From the NCBI GenBank assembly GCA_028023455.1, contig JAQFVV010012476.1, forward strand, positions 2,775,820 to 2,839,819: 64,000 nucleotides of DNA. Reading direction: 5' to 3'. The DNA comes from Epiperipatus broadwayi. Its lineage: Eukaryota; Onychophora; Udeonychophora; Euonychophora; Peripatidae. Positions 43,720 through 54,361 of this stretch are shown piece by piece (position 1 is the first letter of the stretch; each line of letters starts with the position of its first letter). The notes under the pieces are model-generated. The model worked only from the letters and a program-made list of their open reading frames with translations. It made no database searches and was not told the DNA's origin. A program made the translations under genes and the position numbers.

Positions 43720-44090
43720 TGCTTAGCAAATAGATTTGAATATATATATATATATATGTGTGTAATTTCAGTGACAGTAGATTACTAATGAAATTAGATA
43801 ATGCTATCATTAGCAGCAAAAAAAGTCTTAAAGACAAAAAACATAAGGATATGAAATAGTTGCAAGGGAAAAAAAGTTATAATTCTAACAGCTTTCATCA
43901 AAACATAATAAAGATAATAAACAACATCAAAAAGATAATCTAAACTACATGTTCAAATGAGTATTATGCTATATTCTTTATCCAAAGCAAATAAGGATTT
44001 CTAAGACAGTACCATTTACTCACCATCAATAATTGGGGTACCATTACCACCATTTTAATTCAGTCAATATTTATGTTTTAATTATCTCTT
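43720..44090. other. Spacer with (TA)n
   Basis: (TA)n at about 43740-43757; no gene seen. Confidence 0.4.
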
Positions 44091-44094
44091 TACA

Positions 44095-44405
44095 GCATTA
44101 AAATGCATAAATGGTATATATCCAATGATACATAAACCATGCACAGATGGTATATATCCAATATTTGGATTATGCATAGGTATATATCCAGAAGCACAAA
44201 CAATGCATGGTTGGTATATACACATTGACACATTAACTATGCATGAATAACATTCAATGACATGAATTATATGTAGATAATATATATCATAAACAATTTT
44301 TGGATAATAGTATATAATACACAGCACTTACATGAATGGTATATCCAATAAGACAGTCTATTCATGTATGGTATATACCATTTAAAATATAACAGTGCAT
44401 GGATA
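44095..44405 (+). repeat. Degenerate minisatellite, period about 50 bp
   Basis: GGTATATATCC or GGTATATACC-type blocks recur near 44113, 44150, 44180, 44213, 44338 and 44370, each with ATGCAT or CATG blocks nearby (AAACCATGCACAGATGG, ACAATGCATGGTTGG, ACTATGCATGAATAA). Followed by (TA)n at about 44420-44438. Confidence 0.65.
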
Positions 44406-44589
44406 ACGCATGAATCACATAATATATATATATATATAATTTGAATTTGACTAATGTAATTAATTTCATTCTACTCCTGTCTATTACATAAGTTTGCATG
44501 ATTAATGAATACCGGAGAAAGAACCACACAGATTTGGACTTTTTTCAGGAGAAAACCTGGAAAATATCAAAAGTATCATACAATCTCTT

Positions 44590-44720
44590 TTTTAAAGCAC
44601 ATTTGTGAAATATTACATGAGCTATTAGAAGAAAGCAAGAAAGTAGGTTTAAAGATAAATGCTGTAAAGATTAAGATAATAGATGTACTTAATAACTTTG
44701 ATTCCATTATTTTTGAAACG
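44590..44720 (+). pseudogene. RTE-like reverse transcriptase fragment
   Basis: Codons for EILHELLEESKKVGLKINAV and KIKI match the block just after the FADD motif in the 23.7-kb copy (EMLQELSDESR, KVGLKINVKKTKIM). About 35 codons. Confidence 0.65.
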
Positions 44721-44729
44721 TGAATAAAG

Positions 44730-45340
44730 TCACTGTAAAAGACAAATGCTCCCAAGATGCATTTTATGCTGAACATGCTAAACACCAATTGCCCAGTTCA
44801 TAATCCTTCATACATACCTTTATTGTATGTTTAGCATTTATCAATAGTAATTTACTACATTTTGGTTTACAAGTGTCAGACTTATTTCGCTCCCAACTTT
44901 AACGTGGTCCACTCTAGATAAATACATTAATGATTATTGCTAATCATTTATTAAATTAGAGATTATCTGTATCCTACATATGTACTTTAAATTTTAGTTG
45001 AAGAAAATATATTTGCTTTTAATTATTCATTTGTTTCAAGAGTGAATGGTGGAGTGGATGGTATTAAATACATTAATAATATATATTACACATGGAAAAT
45101 GAGAAATGAAATTAAATTACACAATATGTGTGCATGGGTGTTTAATTAAAAACAAATATATTAATCTTTAACTGGGGTTTAAAGTTTATATCTGACTGGA
45201 GATAATATCCAGTTTAATAAACAATGAATGCTAATTATTACTGTAGTTAACTAGAGTGGATCGTGTCAAAGTTATGGGTAAAGTAAGGTCGATGCTTATA
45301 AATGAAAATATAGTAATTAAAGTAATATTAAATGACTTTT
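44730..45340. mobile_element. Palindrome family 4 element with decayed hammerhead
   Basis: The left arm (GCCCAGTTCATAATCC, TTGGTTTACAAGTGTCAGAC, CCACTCTAGATAAATACATT, ATTATTGCTAATCATTTATT) and right arm about 45195-45335 (GAGATAATATCCAGTTTAAT, ACTAGAGTGGATCGTGTC, ATGCTTATAAATG) are complementary. At the left end the minus strand shows a hammerhead remnant at 44750-44800: AAAATGCATC then TTGGG, with the CTGATGA half lost. Confidence 0.6.
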
Positions 45341-45429
45341 CATAAAGGAAGAATACAGTAATAATAAAGATTTTAAAAAAATTGATAGCTGTAAATACAG
45401 ATCAATCATAATTGTTGAAATTAATCAGA

Positions 45430-45850
45430 TTTAAACTTGGATGCGTTACTTTGAATAGGAATAATTTTAATATTAAAACGATTTTATAGTTGCTTGTTTA
45501 TGGATCTGAGACTTAGATATTAAGACTTCATAATACACATAAAATTACAAAAATACACATTGCTGTAAGTAACAAGAAGGGATTGGAAATGAAGTACATG
45601 GTGAGACAACAAACAGGTTTTCTTGATATTGTTAAACAAATTAATAAACTAAAATGGATTTGTTAGAGGGCATGTTAAATGGGCAACTGAAGTTTCAAAC
45701 CGGATACCAAAAGATTGGAAAAGACAAAGAAATTGACTATATGTGAGTTAGGAAAATGAATTAAGGAAGATTTCTGGACCAAAAAGTTATTGATCAGACA
45801 AGTGGATTAAAATTTAAATTGCTTTCAACCTGTAATGTACTAGTAACCGT
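45430..45850 (+). pseudogene. RTE-like LINE C-terminal fragment
   Basis: LLVYGSET..ILRLHN near 45493, then KMKYMVRQQTGFLDIVKQIN, KLKWIC.RAC and a decayed tail matching the YG.ETRTLNRK / REQTGVTDLIEKIKRLKWSWAGH region of the 23.7-kb copy. It ends near 45850 without a clear tail. Confidence 0.65.
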
Positions 45851-45854
45851 TGAA

Positions 45855-46695
45855 AACATATTTAATTTGCGTTTAATGATAGATATCCAACTACCATCTC
45901 TATTTCAAACCATGTGACTAATCATTGAATATTAAATCGATTTTTTTTTTTTTTAGTATCTGGATTTCAATTTCGCATCACAATCATTCACTCACCACTT
46001 TTTAAATATCAAACATATATAGATGGCTCTGCAGTAAACTGAGCTATTACTAACAAATACATTGCACGTATAATTAATAAAGTTAATTAATCAAACCACA
46101 CACAAGCGTATACATGAATAAATAAACAATCAGCCGTAGAGAGAACTGACATTGTAAAGGGTGAAATAATTGGTGGTTTTCTATATTTATTGATGTGAGC
46201 AATTATTTATTTATTTGCAGGCTTGTCTGTGGTTTGAATAACCCAGTGTGCAGAATGTTATGGTCGATTTTCTCTATGCATTCATATGGGCAACTAGTTT
46301 ATTTATCCATTCATTCATATGTTTAAGTATATTTTAATTAATCAAATTTGTTATACATATTTAAACATCTTCTAATGTATATATCTTGGATATATTATTT
46401 ATATTTAAGTATGTGCGTTTTATCACTGCGTATATATATAAAGTTCAATTTTAAAATCATTTCCTGGAAAAGGTTTTTTGATAGTCGGTGGTCAATATTT
46501 TTCTGCCTAGATAAAATATAATATGTGGATGGGTTTGTACATTTTTTTATTATATTGTGAATTCTTAGGAGAAATATTAAGTGATGTTTGAGCACCAAAT
46601 TGAACATTTTTCTTTTATTATTTTCGGTGAGGAATTAGCTAATAAATCATACCTCTCCACTCCCAGCTATTCTTATAACTTTACCAAAAAACTCA
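45855..46695. other. AT-rich stretch without recognised feature
   Basis: No supported gene. T-run near 45940-45955. Confidence 0.45.
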
Positions 46696-46704
46696 TTTGT
46701 GCAT

Positions 46705-47096
46705 TCCTATCATCATTTTCAAACCACTACAGAGTGAATATCACTTTCAAATATCCTCCCACATCATTCCAGTTAATTTCCTTATTTCCCCCATTCATCT
46801 CATATATGGTCTTTTTCTAGATCTTTCAAAACCTCTTAAGATCTAAGGTAAGCTTTCAACTGTCCATCTAATATCATCTCTTCTAACAATATATCAACAC
46901 AGCTCCATTTCAGCCTTTTGATTCTTTCAATAATGACAATAATATCTGTTTGTCTTCTTATCCAAGTATTTTGATTCCGTTCCTTCTTATAATTCCCAAC
47001 ACGCATTATCCCATACTTCGTTATGTCGTGAAGAGTCTTTGTAACGATCTTCTGTAAAGCATCCAAATCTTTGAATATTAAATTATTTTTATATAT
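46705..47096 (-). mobile_element. RTE-like LINE, 3' fragment
   Basis: The minus strand from about 47066 reads MRVGNYKKERNQNTWIRRQT, DIIVIIERIKRLKWSC, then VDILLEEMILDGQL, paralleling the C-terminal ORF2 region. It continues to a GGTTTGAAAATGATGAT tail near 46708. Confidence 0.7.
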
Positions 47097-47335
47097 TAAG
47101 GTTTAATTAAAAAAAAAAAAATCAAGAAAAGTGTTGTGCACCATTTGCTAACTAAGTTAACTTTAGTTTAACTATAGACACTCAGCTGGCAGTGGGATTA
47201 CTAAATCAAATGCTTAATCACCTATGCACAGTATATTAAGTATTATGTGAATACATATTTCTTTTGCAATCAATTCTGTTTAAAAGCTCTCTTAATTAAA
47301 TAAGTCACGAATTTAAAATTGTATCAAGAATGTTG
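47097..47335. other. AT-rich spacer
   Basis: No feature seen. Confidence 0.4.
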
Positions 47336-47339
47336 ATTC

Positions 47340-47760
47340 CCATTTTCATATCCTGCAGAACGTCAATTCCCTTCTCTCTGAACTCATCAAGGTGTGAGAC
47401 TCTAGTGAATCTTGACCGCTTTGGTCTACTGCTGACCATCGCAAGTCTCAGCCTTAATTTTCCTTCCTTTCAATCAGCTAATTACTAGAGCACATGTGTC
47501 CACTAGTTCTGGCTCTCCTCCAAGCAATACTGACCAGGCGTTCTTTGACTCACCTTCGGAAAACACATCTCAGGCTATTTGCTGAAGCCTTCAGGTCCCT
47601 TCTGCCTAGCTACAAAACAATTACTTCGTAATTATGGCAAATAAACGGATCAGCTTCGGACAGTGGTCATTTCTCCCGGGCTGGTTTTGTTTTATGACAC
47701 ACTGATTTGACATTTCTTACGCCACATGCCACGCAAATAGGGACCATCTTCTAACTTTGT
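47340..47760 (+). other. GC-richer unique stretch, possible exon-bearing host sequence
   Basis: Clearly less AT-rich than its surroundings, with no repeat relation found elsewhere in the window. It contains a candidate 33-nt exon (47359-47391). The rest shows no long frame. It could be a conserved non-coding element, exon plus flanks, or a non-repetitive insert. Confidence 0.4.
47359..47391 (+). CDS. Possible 33-nt internal micro-exon
   Basis: CATTTTCATATCCTGCAG (acceptor-like) is followed by 33 nt with one frame reading NVNSLLSELIK, then GTGTGAG (donor-like). The length is an exact multiple of three. I do not recognise the peptide. Splice-like signals of this quality arise by chance in tens of kilobases, so confidence is low. 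Confidence 0.2.
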
Positions 47761-47764
47761 CAAT

Positions 47765-48560
47765 TTTAAAACAATTGATCTTTCCCGAATGCGGACTAAT
47801 CATTAAAAATACAACATTATTTCTGTTAATGTTTCATATGACCATCTGTCCGTTAGAGAAAAGTTAAACAATATATATATGTATACTTGTGATGTATCTG
47901 TTAAAAAAAAAAAAACGGTTTGAAAAGACTTTTGGCAAACAGTACTGTGAATGAGTAATAGAAATAGTTTAAATCATGATAAGCAATAATTTGTGATTGT
48001 TTTTCTTTTGTACAAATGCTAAGAGGTTATCTGGAAAGCAGGTTCGATGACTCTTAAGAGTTCTGACAATGAGATCTGTTAATTAAATAGCAATCATTCG
48101 TGTACAAGTTGTAATTAGTGATTTTGCAGTGTAAGAGTTAGTGCAATATTTTTTTGCCTATGCTCATAACCTGAGTTCGTATCCAGAATAAAACTTGAAG
48201 ATTTCTTTTTAAACTGAAATATTTTACAAGCATGCACAATTGTGTTTTGTCAACTGGTTTATAACTAATCTAAATGACCACCTAATTTTATTCTGAAAAT
48301 ATATTTATTTGTCTACTGAACGTCATTAACTCTAGAAGCGAATAGTGTTTGAATACCAAAATAAAAAAACCTTCATTCTCTTTTTATCATTTTCTTCGGT
48401 CTAGAGTTATTTAAATATCTAAGTATATAGTGTCACCATGGAGCCAAGTCATTCAGGACATCAATGAATGGCCCTTAGGAGAAGATAAAGTGATTAAGAT
48501 CCAAAGATAATTTACGTTGGTAAGACAAGCAACATCAATGCATTGATAACAAAAATGATT
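47765..48560. other. AT-rich stretch without recognised feature
   Basis: No supported gene; A-run at about 47901-47912. Confidence 0.45.
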
Positions 48561-48566
48561 GCAGTA

Positions 48567-48664
48567 GTCAAGTGTGGGTGGCCGAGTGGTTAGCACAGCT
48601 GCCTTACAAGCAGTTGTCCTGGAGTTCGCTTCCCAGCCGATGCTTTGACACATTTAAAAAAAAT
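48567..48664 (+). mobile_element. tRNA-like SINE
   Basis: GTCAAGTGTGGGTGGCCGAG and TGGTTAGCACAGC (A-box side), anticodon-arm-like CTGCCTTACAAGCAG with loop triplet TAC, then GAGTTCGCTTCC (B-box side), CAGCCGATGCTTTGAC and an A-rich end. The outer segments GTCAA and TTGAC pair beyond a normal acceptor stem. The A-tail and repeats elsewhere make it a SINE, not a tRNA gene. Confidence 0.8.
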
Positions 48665-48833
48665 GATTATAGTATAATCAGAGATTTCTTACAAATTTGA
48701 ATGCTGTGCTCAAGTGGTCATTTTCCTGATCAACTTGTATTTATCAAAATAAAAGTATCTTGGAGTACTAATTGTATATTTTTAAAATGTTCTAAGGCAA
48801 TATGTAATTTGCTTATGCTGAATGTTTGTTATA

Positions 48834-49276
48834 TGTAATTAGAGGAATTTGAACCCAGGATTTTTTAGTCTATTTGTCATTCACTCCATCTCAATCAACC
48901 GATATACATGATCACACACATGGAAAAAAGTTACATGATCCCCAATATTGACATAATGTCTACAAGGATACGACTACAATATCAAATCCAATAAAGGCTT
49001 TGGACATTCCATTGTTGGTAAGATTGAACAGTTGGAAGGATGAGATGATTGAATCCTGTCCATTAAAGTTTGAGAAATTGCTATCTTAATATAAACTGGG
49101 CACTGATTATATGTATGTGTAGGAGATTATGATCTGACCCAACTGATGAGTGCTGGTTCTGCACAGTATACATGCATTGAGGATAATTATCTTTTTCACA
49201 TGTGTGATGCATGACTGAGATGAAGTGGAGGATGAATAGATTGAAAAAATTTGAGTTCAAAGGTTTCTAATTACAG
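48834..49276. mobile_element. Palindromic element, hammerhead family 2
   Basis: The left end (TGTAATTAGAGGAATTTGAAC, CCATCTCAATCAACC, CACACATGG) and right end (CACATGTGTGATGCATGAC, TTGAGTTCAAAGGTTTC, TAATTACA) are complementary. The left hammerhead is lost; the right is at 49125-49190. Shares GTCCATTAAAGTTTGAG and TATCTTAATATAAACTGGGC with the 5.5 and 27.2 kb elements. Confidence 0.75.
49125..49190 (+). ncRNA. Hammerhead motif, GAAA lost
   Basis: CTGATGA (49143-49149), stem II GTGCT..GCAC region partly kept, but AGTA replaces GAAA near 49165-49168. Likely inactive. Confidence 0.5.
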
Positions 49277-49289
49277 TTAAATATTTAGT

Positions 49290-49760
49290 GAATTCTGTAA
49301 AAATAGTAGTTACTGGTAGACTAATATTAGTTGTGAAACACAGTTTGAATTCAAAGGTGAAGCAGATTTTAAGTGGGTATGAAAATAAATATGATAACAT
49401 GTTAAACTTGATGTTTAAAGACAGGTTGAGTAGCTTGTCAACAGAATACTGCAAATAGTTAGTAAAACTTAATCATCATCAGTAATAATCTATTGCTTGT
49501 CACTTTTGTAAATTTATTCTAGCATCTCGATTTTAAAACAACTTCATAAATTTTAATGAGCTTCACATAATTGTTTTATGATAAATTCCATATTACATTG
49601 GAATGTTACTTCTATTTAACTTCACCAGAGTTAAAGCCCTTCAGGTGGCATTTGAGAGTCTGTAGAATGGCACTTCTACTGCAATCTTCTGGTAAATCTC
49701 TACAGATCTGTTTATAAATAATAAATCAATATAATACTTTTGTTAATACAACTTATAAAA
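49290..49760. other. AT-rich stretch without recognised feature
   Basis: No supported gene. Confidence 0.4.
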
Positions 49761-49764
49761 TATA

Positions 49765-50022
49765 ATGCAGCAATTCATCAATTGCTAAAGCAGAGAATCG
49801 TTAATATAAATAAAATAACTATTGCCAAGCACTTTCAACTCCTATGAGTTCCGATTAGTTGTTCCTGGCCAATGCAATGAAATGTTGAATTTATCGCTTA
49901 GGAGAAAATGGGAGTTTTGTAAGGTCTTGATAAGGACTCGTAGGAGTTGAAAGCACTTGGCAATAGTTATTTTATTTATATTAATGATGCTCTGTTTTAG
50001 CAATTGACAAATTGCTACATTG
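49765..50022. mobile_element. Miniature head-to-head pair of Penelope-like 3' ends
   Basis: The left arm (49765-49850) is the complement of the right arm (49930-50022). From 49851 rightward, the text TTCCGATTAGTTGTTCCTGG, ending CAATGA, matches the last codons and stop of the PLE ORF at 63.8 kb, followed by the same 3' region (TTGATAAGGACTC, then GAGTTGAAAGCACTTGG). So two 3' ends face outward and almost all coding sequence is absent. Hammerhead-like motifs: minus about 49825-49850 (partial), plus 49924-49960. Confidence 0.75.
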
Positions 50023-50039
50023 TATTTTAGATCTGTTTA

Positions 50040-50170
50040 CATAAAATATATATAAAGTTACAGACAAAAACATTTAAGTATTTTAACAGTTTATTTTTTT
50101 TTATTAATGGAAAGAGATTTGAAGAAAAAATAAATAATTAAAATGTTGATATGTAATATGTTATGGTTTA
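50040..50170. other. AT-rich spacer
   Basis: No feature seen. Confidence 0.4.
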
Positions 50171-50172
50171 GT

Positions 50173-50309
50173 TCAGGGGTTGGCAACTAGGGCACATGTG
50201 CCAAGAGTGGCACATGGAAGGATTATTAATAGTACTCTGAATTGAAATAATAAAAAATTATATTTTAATTACAGCATGCGCATTTGCGCCATCACCAACC
50301 TTTTGAATA
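50173..50309. mobile_element. Possible hAT-type MITE
   Basis: Begins CAGGGGTTGGCAACTAGGGC, like the CAGGGGT.GGCAA ends of many hAT elements. The right side has an imperfect complement (CATCACCAACCTTTTG). No clear 8-bp target duplication, so the assignment is tentative. Confidence 0.4.
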
Positions 50310-51120
50310 TGCGACTCACATGTAAATGGGAACCATGATTCAGTTAAATTTACTAGTTATTTTGTACAATAAATGTTCATTTAATCTTTGCTACTTTCAA
50401 TAATAATAAGAACTAAGTGGGATGGAATACCCCCCCTCCCAGGGAGAATACATTTTGCCTAGTTTTTTTTTGGTGTCGTCATTTGTCCTTTGGTGTTTTT
50501 ATATGCTGCTGCATGTTTAGAGAGAATTTATATTCATGCAGAACATCATATCAATTAATTCATTTGAAAAACTTCTATTCATAATTATATAATAATGTTA
50601 ATTAAGTTTTAGTGCATTTATTTGGGGGAAAATTTTAATGAGTGAAAGAAATCTGCAAACACATGATATTTGATAACGTCGTTTAGATCTCAAAGAAGTT
50701 AAAAATCATTATTTTTAAAACATCCATTGTGTAATTAAGTCAAATTTCTCATAAAGAAAAATTCAAATGACCATAATTTTAAAGAAAAGAAAAATACACT
50801 TTTACTCCCCTTAGCGATGGCAATTGGATCTCCAAAACTCATCATTAAGCAAGAATATAATATACAGAATATGTATATATAATGGGGGTCTATGGGAAAA
50901 AAACTGATCGATTCCTAAAGCTAAAAAATTACACTAACTTAGGAATAAAGTACATATTTTAAAAAAAAATCATCAACATTTATTTTAAGTGCAATCTGTT
51001 TTTCTTTTTAATTTTTTTTTTATTTCAACATTGGCATTTTAAAATGTTGTTTTCTTTTGATTTGAAACCACTTGGATATAAACAACATTTTTAACCAAGT
51101 TACAAAATCAGTAACTATTT
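50310..51120. other. AT-rich stretch without recognised feature
   Basis: No supported gene. Short C-run near 50430. Confidence 0.45.
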
Positions 51121-51127
51121 TTACATA

Positions 51128-51292
51128 ATACTGTACCATATTTATATATTGGACTATTTCATCATCTAATATAAGTGTTAAATGTCTTTAGAAAAATTAA
51201 ACTTTATTTAAATAATCTAAGTACTGTACATTATATTTAAATAAAGTTTATTTTTTCTAAAGACATTCAACACTTATAAGTACAGTATATAG
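51128..51292. mobile_element. Palindromic MITE-like element
   Basis: Left arm 51171-51214 (ATAAGTGTTAAATGTC, TTAAACTTTATTTAAATA) and right arm 51233-51277 are complementary. Outer pairing ATACTGTAC / GTACAGTAT is interrupted by about 35 unpaired bases on the left. Related fragment at 30839-30910. Confidence 0.65.
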
Positions 51293-51299
51293 TATTATA

Positions 51300-52095
51300 G
51301 ATTCATTAATTATATATATTTTAAGTTTAAACATTCTAAATTTAAAAAAAAAATATTCCCAATGGTTATAGTGATTAATCGATTGTAAATCAAAGTAGTG
51401 GATACAAATTGATCATGATTGCTATTGTGAAATATTGCTAAGTAGCGAATCTCTAAGTGAGATTTAGGTGTATGTGAAAAACTTTCAATTTCAAATTGAT
51501 TTTTTATATTATAAATCAGTTTCTTTGAAGTATTTTTGATGCATGCTAGAAAAATATTTGTTTTATTTTGTTAGACTTCATTAATCATCTTTTAAAATTA
51601 AACCACTGAAAGTTAAATGAGCTTTACCCACTCTATTAATAGGCAATTTTGTAAACAATACCCATTTCTTAAAGCACCAACAGGATGAATTTTCTTCACG
51701 CCAAAGAAATTTTAAGCATGTCTCTTGAATGCAATATAATTTTCACATATTACCCCATGTATTTTAAAATATTGAATGACCAATATAAAATACAATTATA
51801 ATGAGATTCAAAGGTATATAATATATAATTTTGAAGCCCATTATAACTGGACCAATTTTGATACTTATATAATAAGATTGATAGAATGATGTTGGCACGC
51901 GGAATAACATTGTAACATAAGTTCACATGACATCACTAAAAAATTGCAGATTCCTGATTTAACACAATATATAAAAAGAGGAATGGCATATAGAATAGTA
52001 TTTTAAAACTAATATATAAATATAAATACTATTAGAAAAATATTAAATCAGAAGTCACATGACCTAATTTAACAAGCTTGTATTACAAATGTTAT
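51300..52095. other. AT-rich stretch without recognised feature
   Basis: No supported gene. Confidence 0.45.
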
Positions 52096-52099
52096 ATAT

Positions 52100-52487
52100 A
52101 GAGCTTGTAAATAAGCTCTTAGCAAGTTTTGCAGAATATCTCCACCCCCAGACAAGGCTGTTAAATCAGGTCATGTGACATCTGACTGGATTTTTTTGTA
52201 CTTTTTTTTTTGTTATTAAGGCTTTGGTAATTTTAACTGAACTTAGTTCAGTCCCATATCGCTTTTAAGTTAGATAGCTGGATTGAAAGACATATGGACA
52301 TCTGAAAATTTTACATTTTCTCCTTAATAGTTATTAGATAAAGTGCTGGGCTTGTCCTAGTATTTTTAATCTAATGTTTGAATATCCTAGCACCTTACTG
52401 AGGATGCCAATAACAGAAACCAGTCTGGGGTTGAGGATATTCTGCAAAGCTTGTTAAGAGCTTATTTGTGAGCTGTATATATATATA
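52100..52487. mobile_element. Palindromic element, hammerhead family 3, left arm truncated
   Basis: The left remnant 52102-52157 (TAAGCTCTTAGCAAG, GCAGAATATCTCCACC) pairs with the right end (GGATATTCTGCAAAGC, CTTGTTAAGAGCTTA). The inner part (GACATATGGACATCTGAAAA, TATTAGATAAAGTGCTGGG) follows the right arm of the 38.7-39.0 kb element. Confidence 0.7.
52382..52440 (+). ncRNA. Hammerhead motif, core readable, stem II broken
   Basis: CTGAGGA (52398-52404; allowed variation at N7), GAAA (52416-52419), CCAGT, C as cleavage base (52425), TGGGG pairing with CCTTA upstream (wobbles), then AGGATAT pairing with ATATCCT (52382-52388). The bases between the two core halves no longer form a good stem II. 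Confidence 0.55.
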
Positions 52488-52707
52488 AAATATAAATACT
52501 ATGTATAAGTTGCCTGTGAAGCATTTATTAAATTTAAAATTAAATACAATTAAAAGTGAGTATTTAGACATATATAATATGATAAAAATATAAAACCAAT
52601 ACTTTTTTTAAAAAAATTTCAATTAAATTACATAAATTAATTTTTTATACTTATTTAATATACACAAACAATTTGTTGAGTATGTTTAATTTTTTATGGG
52701 AATATAT

Positions 52708-52777
52708 ACATAACTGAACAGGAAGTAACTGAAGCATCCAATCACTGGAAGCTGCAGTTACTTCCTGTTTAGTTACA
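52708..52777. repeat. Short inverted repeat
   Basis: ACATAACTGAACAGGAAGTAAC (split here as ACATAACTGAAC and AGGAAGTAACTG, 52708-52731) pairs with CAGTTACTTCCT and GTTTAGTTACAT (52755-52777) around a 23-bp loop. Confidence 0.6.
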
Positions 52778-52784
52778 TATAATC

Positions 52785-53595
52785 TGAGTTATTTATAATT
52801 TACTTATACATATAGTGTGTACTTTACACTTCTGAAGAAGTGTGCTGAATGATAAAAACTGTCAGCTATTTTTTGAAGTTTGGATATAAGAAAATATATT
52901 TGCATTATATAAAATGTTATGCCTTATTCATATTAGAAATTGCAAAAAGGAATAGAAAAAAGGACTTGAACTCAAACAAGGCATTTGTTAAGAATTTGTG
53001 AATTTTTCATATACAGCAATAATCTTTCTTGCTAAAATAAATTTTTGTGGGAAATTTAAATAAACATTAATTTTACTACCTATAGTTTAAGTATATTGAA
53101 ATACTTTTTGTAAACTGTATACTGTATATTCAGTTTATTAATAATAACTTTAAAATACAGAATACGCTTATGATTATAACAGCACAAAATTTTTCTATAG
53201 CAGGAATCAAACAATACGTCAAAACAATATTTTGGCATCATGTTAATGTAAGAGGGGGGAGGCAGCAGGCATGTCAATTTTCAGGATACCATGATCAGAT
53301 TTCTGTTTCAGAATGAAATACTGTATGAGATTAAATAATTGTGGGTTTTCTCTTGTTTTGATGTGATGATTAAAATATGTGTAAGCTTATGGATGGCTCA
53401 ATTAATCAACTTTGTTGCATACATTAAAGCTTGATTTGACATGTTTGGATTTATTTTTTATATCTAAATGTGCATTTTATAATTATAAAACAGTACTTTG
53501 TAATTTTGTCTGGATAATAGAAATTTTTGAATTAGTGATATTTGGATTAATGATAATCTATTTGTAATTCTAAAATGTACAAACAGTAGCATCTT
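52785..53595. other. AT-rich stretch, one doubtful hammerhead-like motif
   Basis: No supported gene. At 52832-52876, CTGAAGAAG and AAAAACTGTCAG are spaced as in some PLE hammerhead-like ends, but pairing is poor. Confidence 0.4.
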
Positions 53596-53599
53596 AGGT

Positions 53600-53870
53600 A
53601 CATCACTATATAGTTAACTAAATAGATAAAAGGTGGCTACAGAAGTTTTGCATTTGATCTAAAGATCTAGGTGCAGTGCTCACAGGTCCAAAGCTCCTCA
53701 CTGATAAAATTCACAAGCTAGAAACTAATCTGGAGATATTGGATGAATAAGCAATAGATTGGGATTTTATGCACAAACTTACTAGCATCCATTGGTTTCT
53801 CTGGCTTGTACTGGGTGACACTTCTGTATGGAGAGTTTGTCTTGCTGTGCTGACATGGTTGATTTTTGCT
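53600..53870 (+). mobile_element. Hammerhead family 1 fragment (one arm)
   Basis: AAAAGGTGGCTACAGAAG, CAGGTCCAAAGCTCCTCA, CTGATAA (53701-53707; G8 is A), GAAACTAATCTGGAG, GATTTTATGCACAAACTTAC, CATCCATTGGTTTC, TGTATGGAGAG. Follows the right arm of the 28.4-kb element; no left arm seen. Confidence 0.65.
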
Positions 53871-54361
53871 TTGCAAGATAAGTTAAAGTTTTATATATAT
53901 TTTAATAACATCTAGATAAAAATTTATGTTACTGGGGAATATTTGTTTAGAGAGTGGATGAGAAAAGAGAGTTGAAGTGCAGAGACAGAGAGATTTAATT
54001 TGATTTGGAAAGATTGAGAAAAATATTGCTTACGTTTGGAGAGCAACCCGAGATGCCAATATTTTAAATATATATAAAAAATAATTTCTTGTGTTACTAT
54101 AATGATGTCTTAAAACTAAGGCATATGTAAGATTAGTTGAATTTTAGGAGATTTGCTATTAAATTTTTTTTATATATTAAATGAGAGAGTTATTTATTTG
54201 AGAAAGAGGGGTAATGTTGACATGTGAGTTTAGGGGAGCATGTGTTTCTCATTTTCCATTATAAAAAAGAAAAAAAACATTTTGTTTTTGTATAAAGAGG
54301 TTTGGAGGGTGGTAAAAAAATCATAAATTTAAATATATAGTAGGGGAATTGGAAAAATATG

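Noticed and set aside
48567-48664. Functional tRNA gene
   Set aside because: No regular acceptor stem, A-rich tail, several diverged copies: a SINE.
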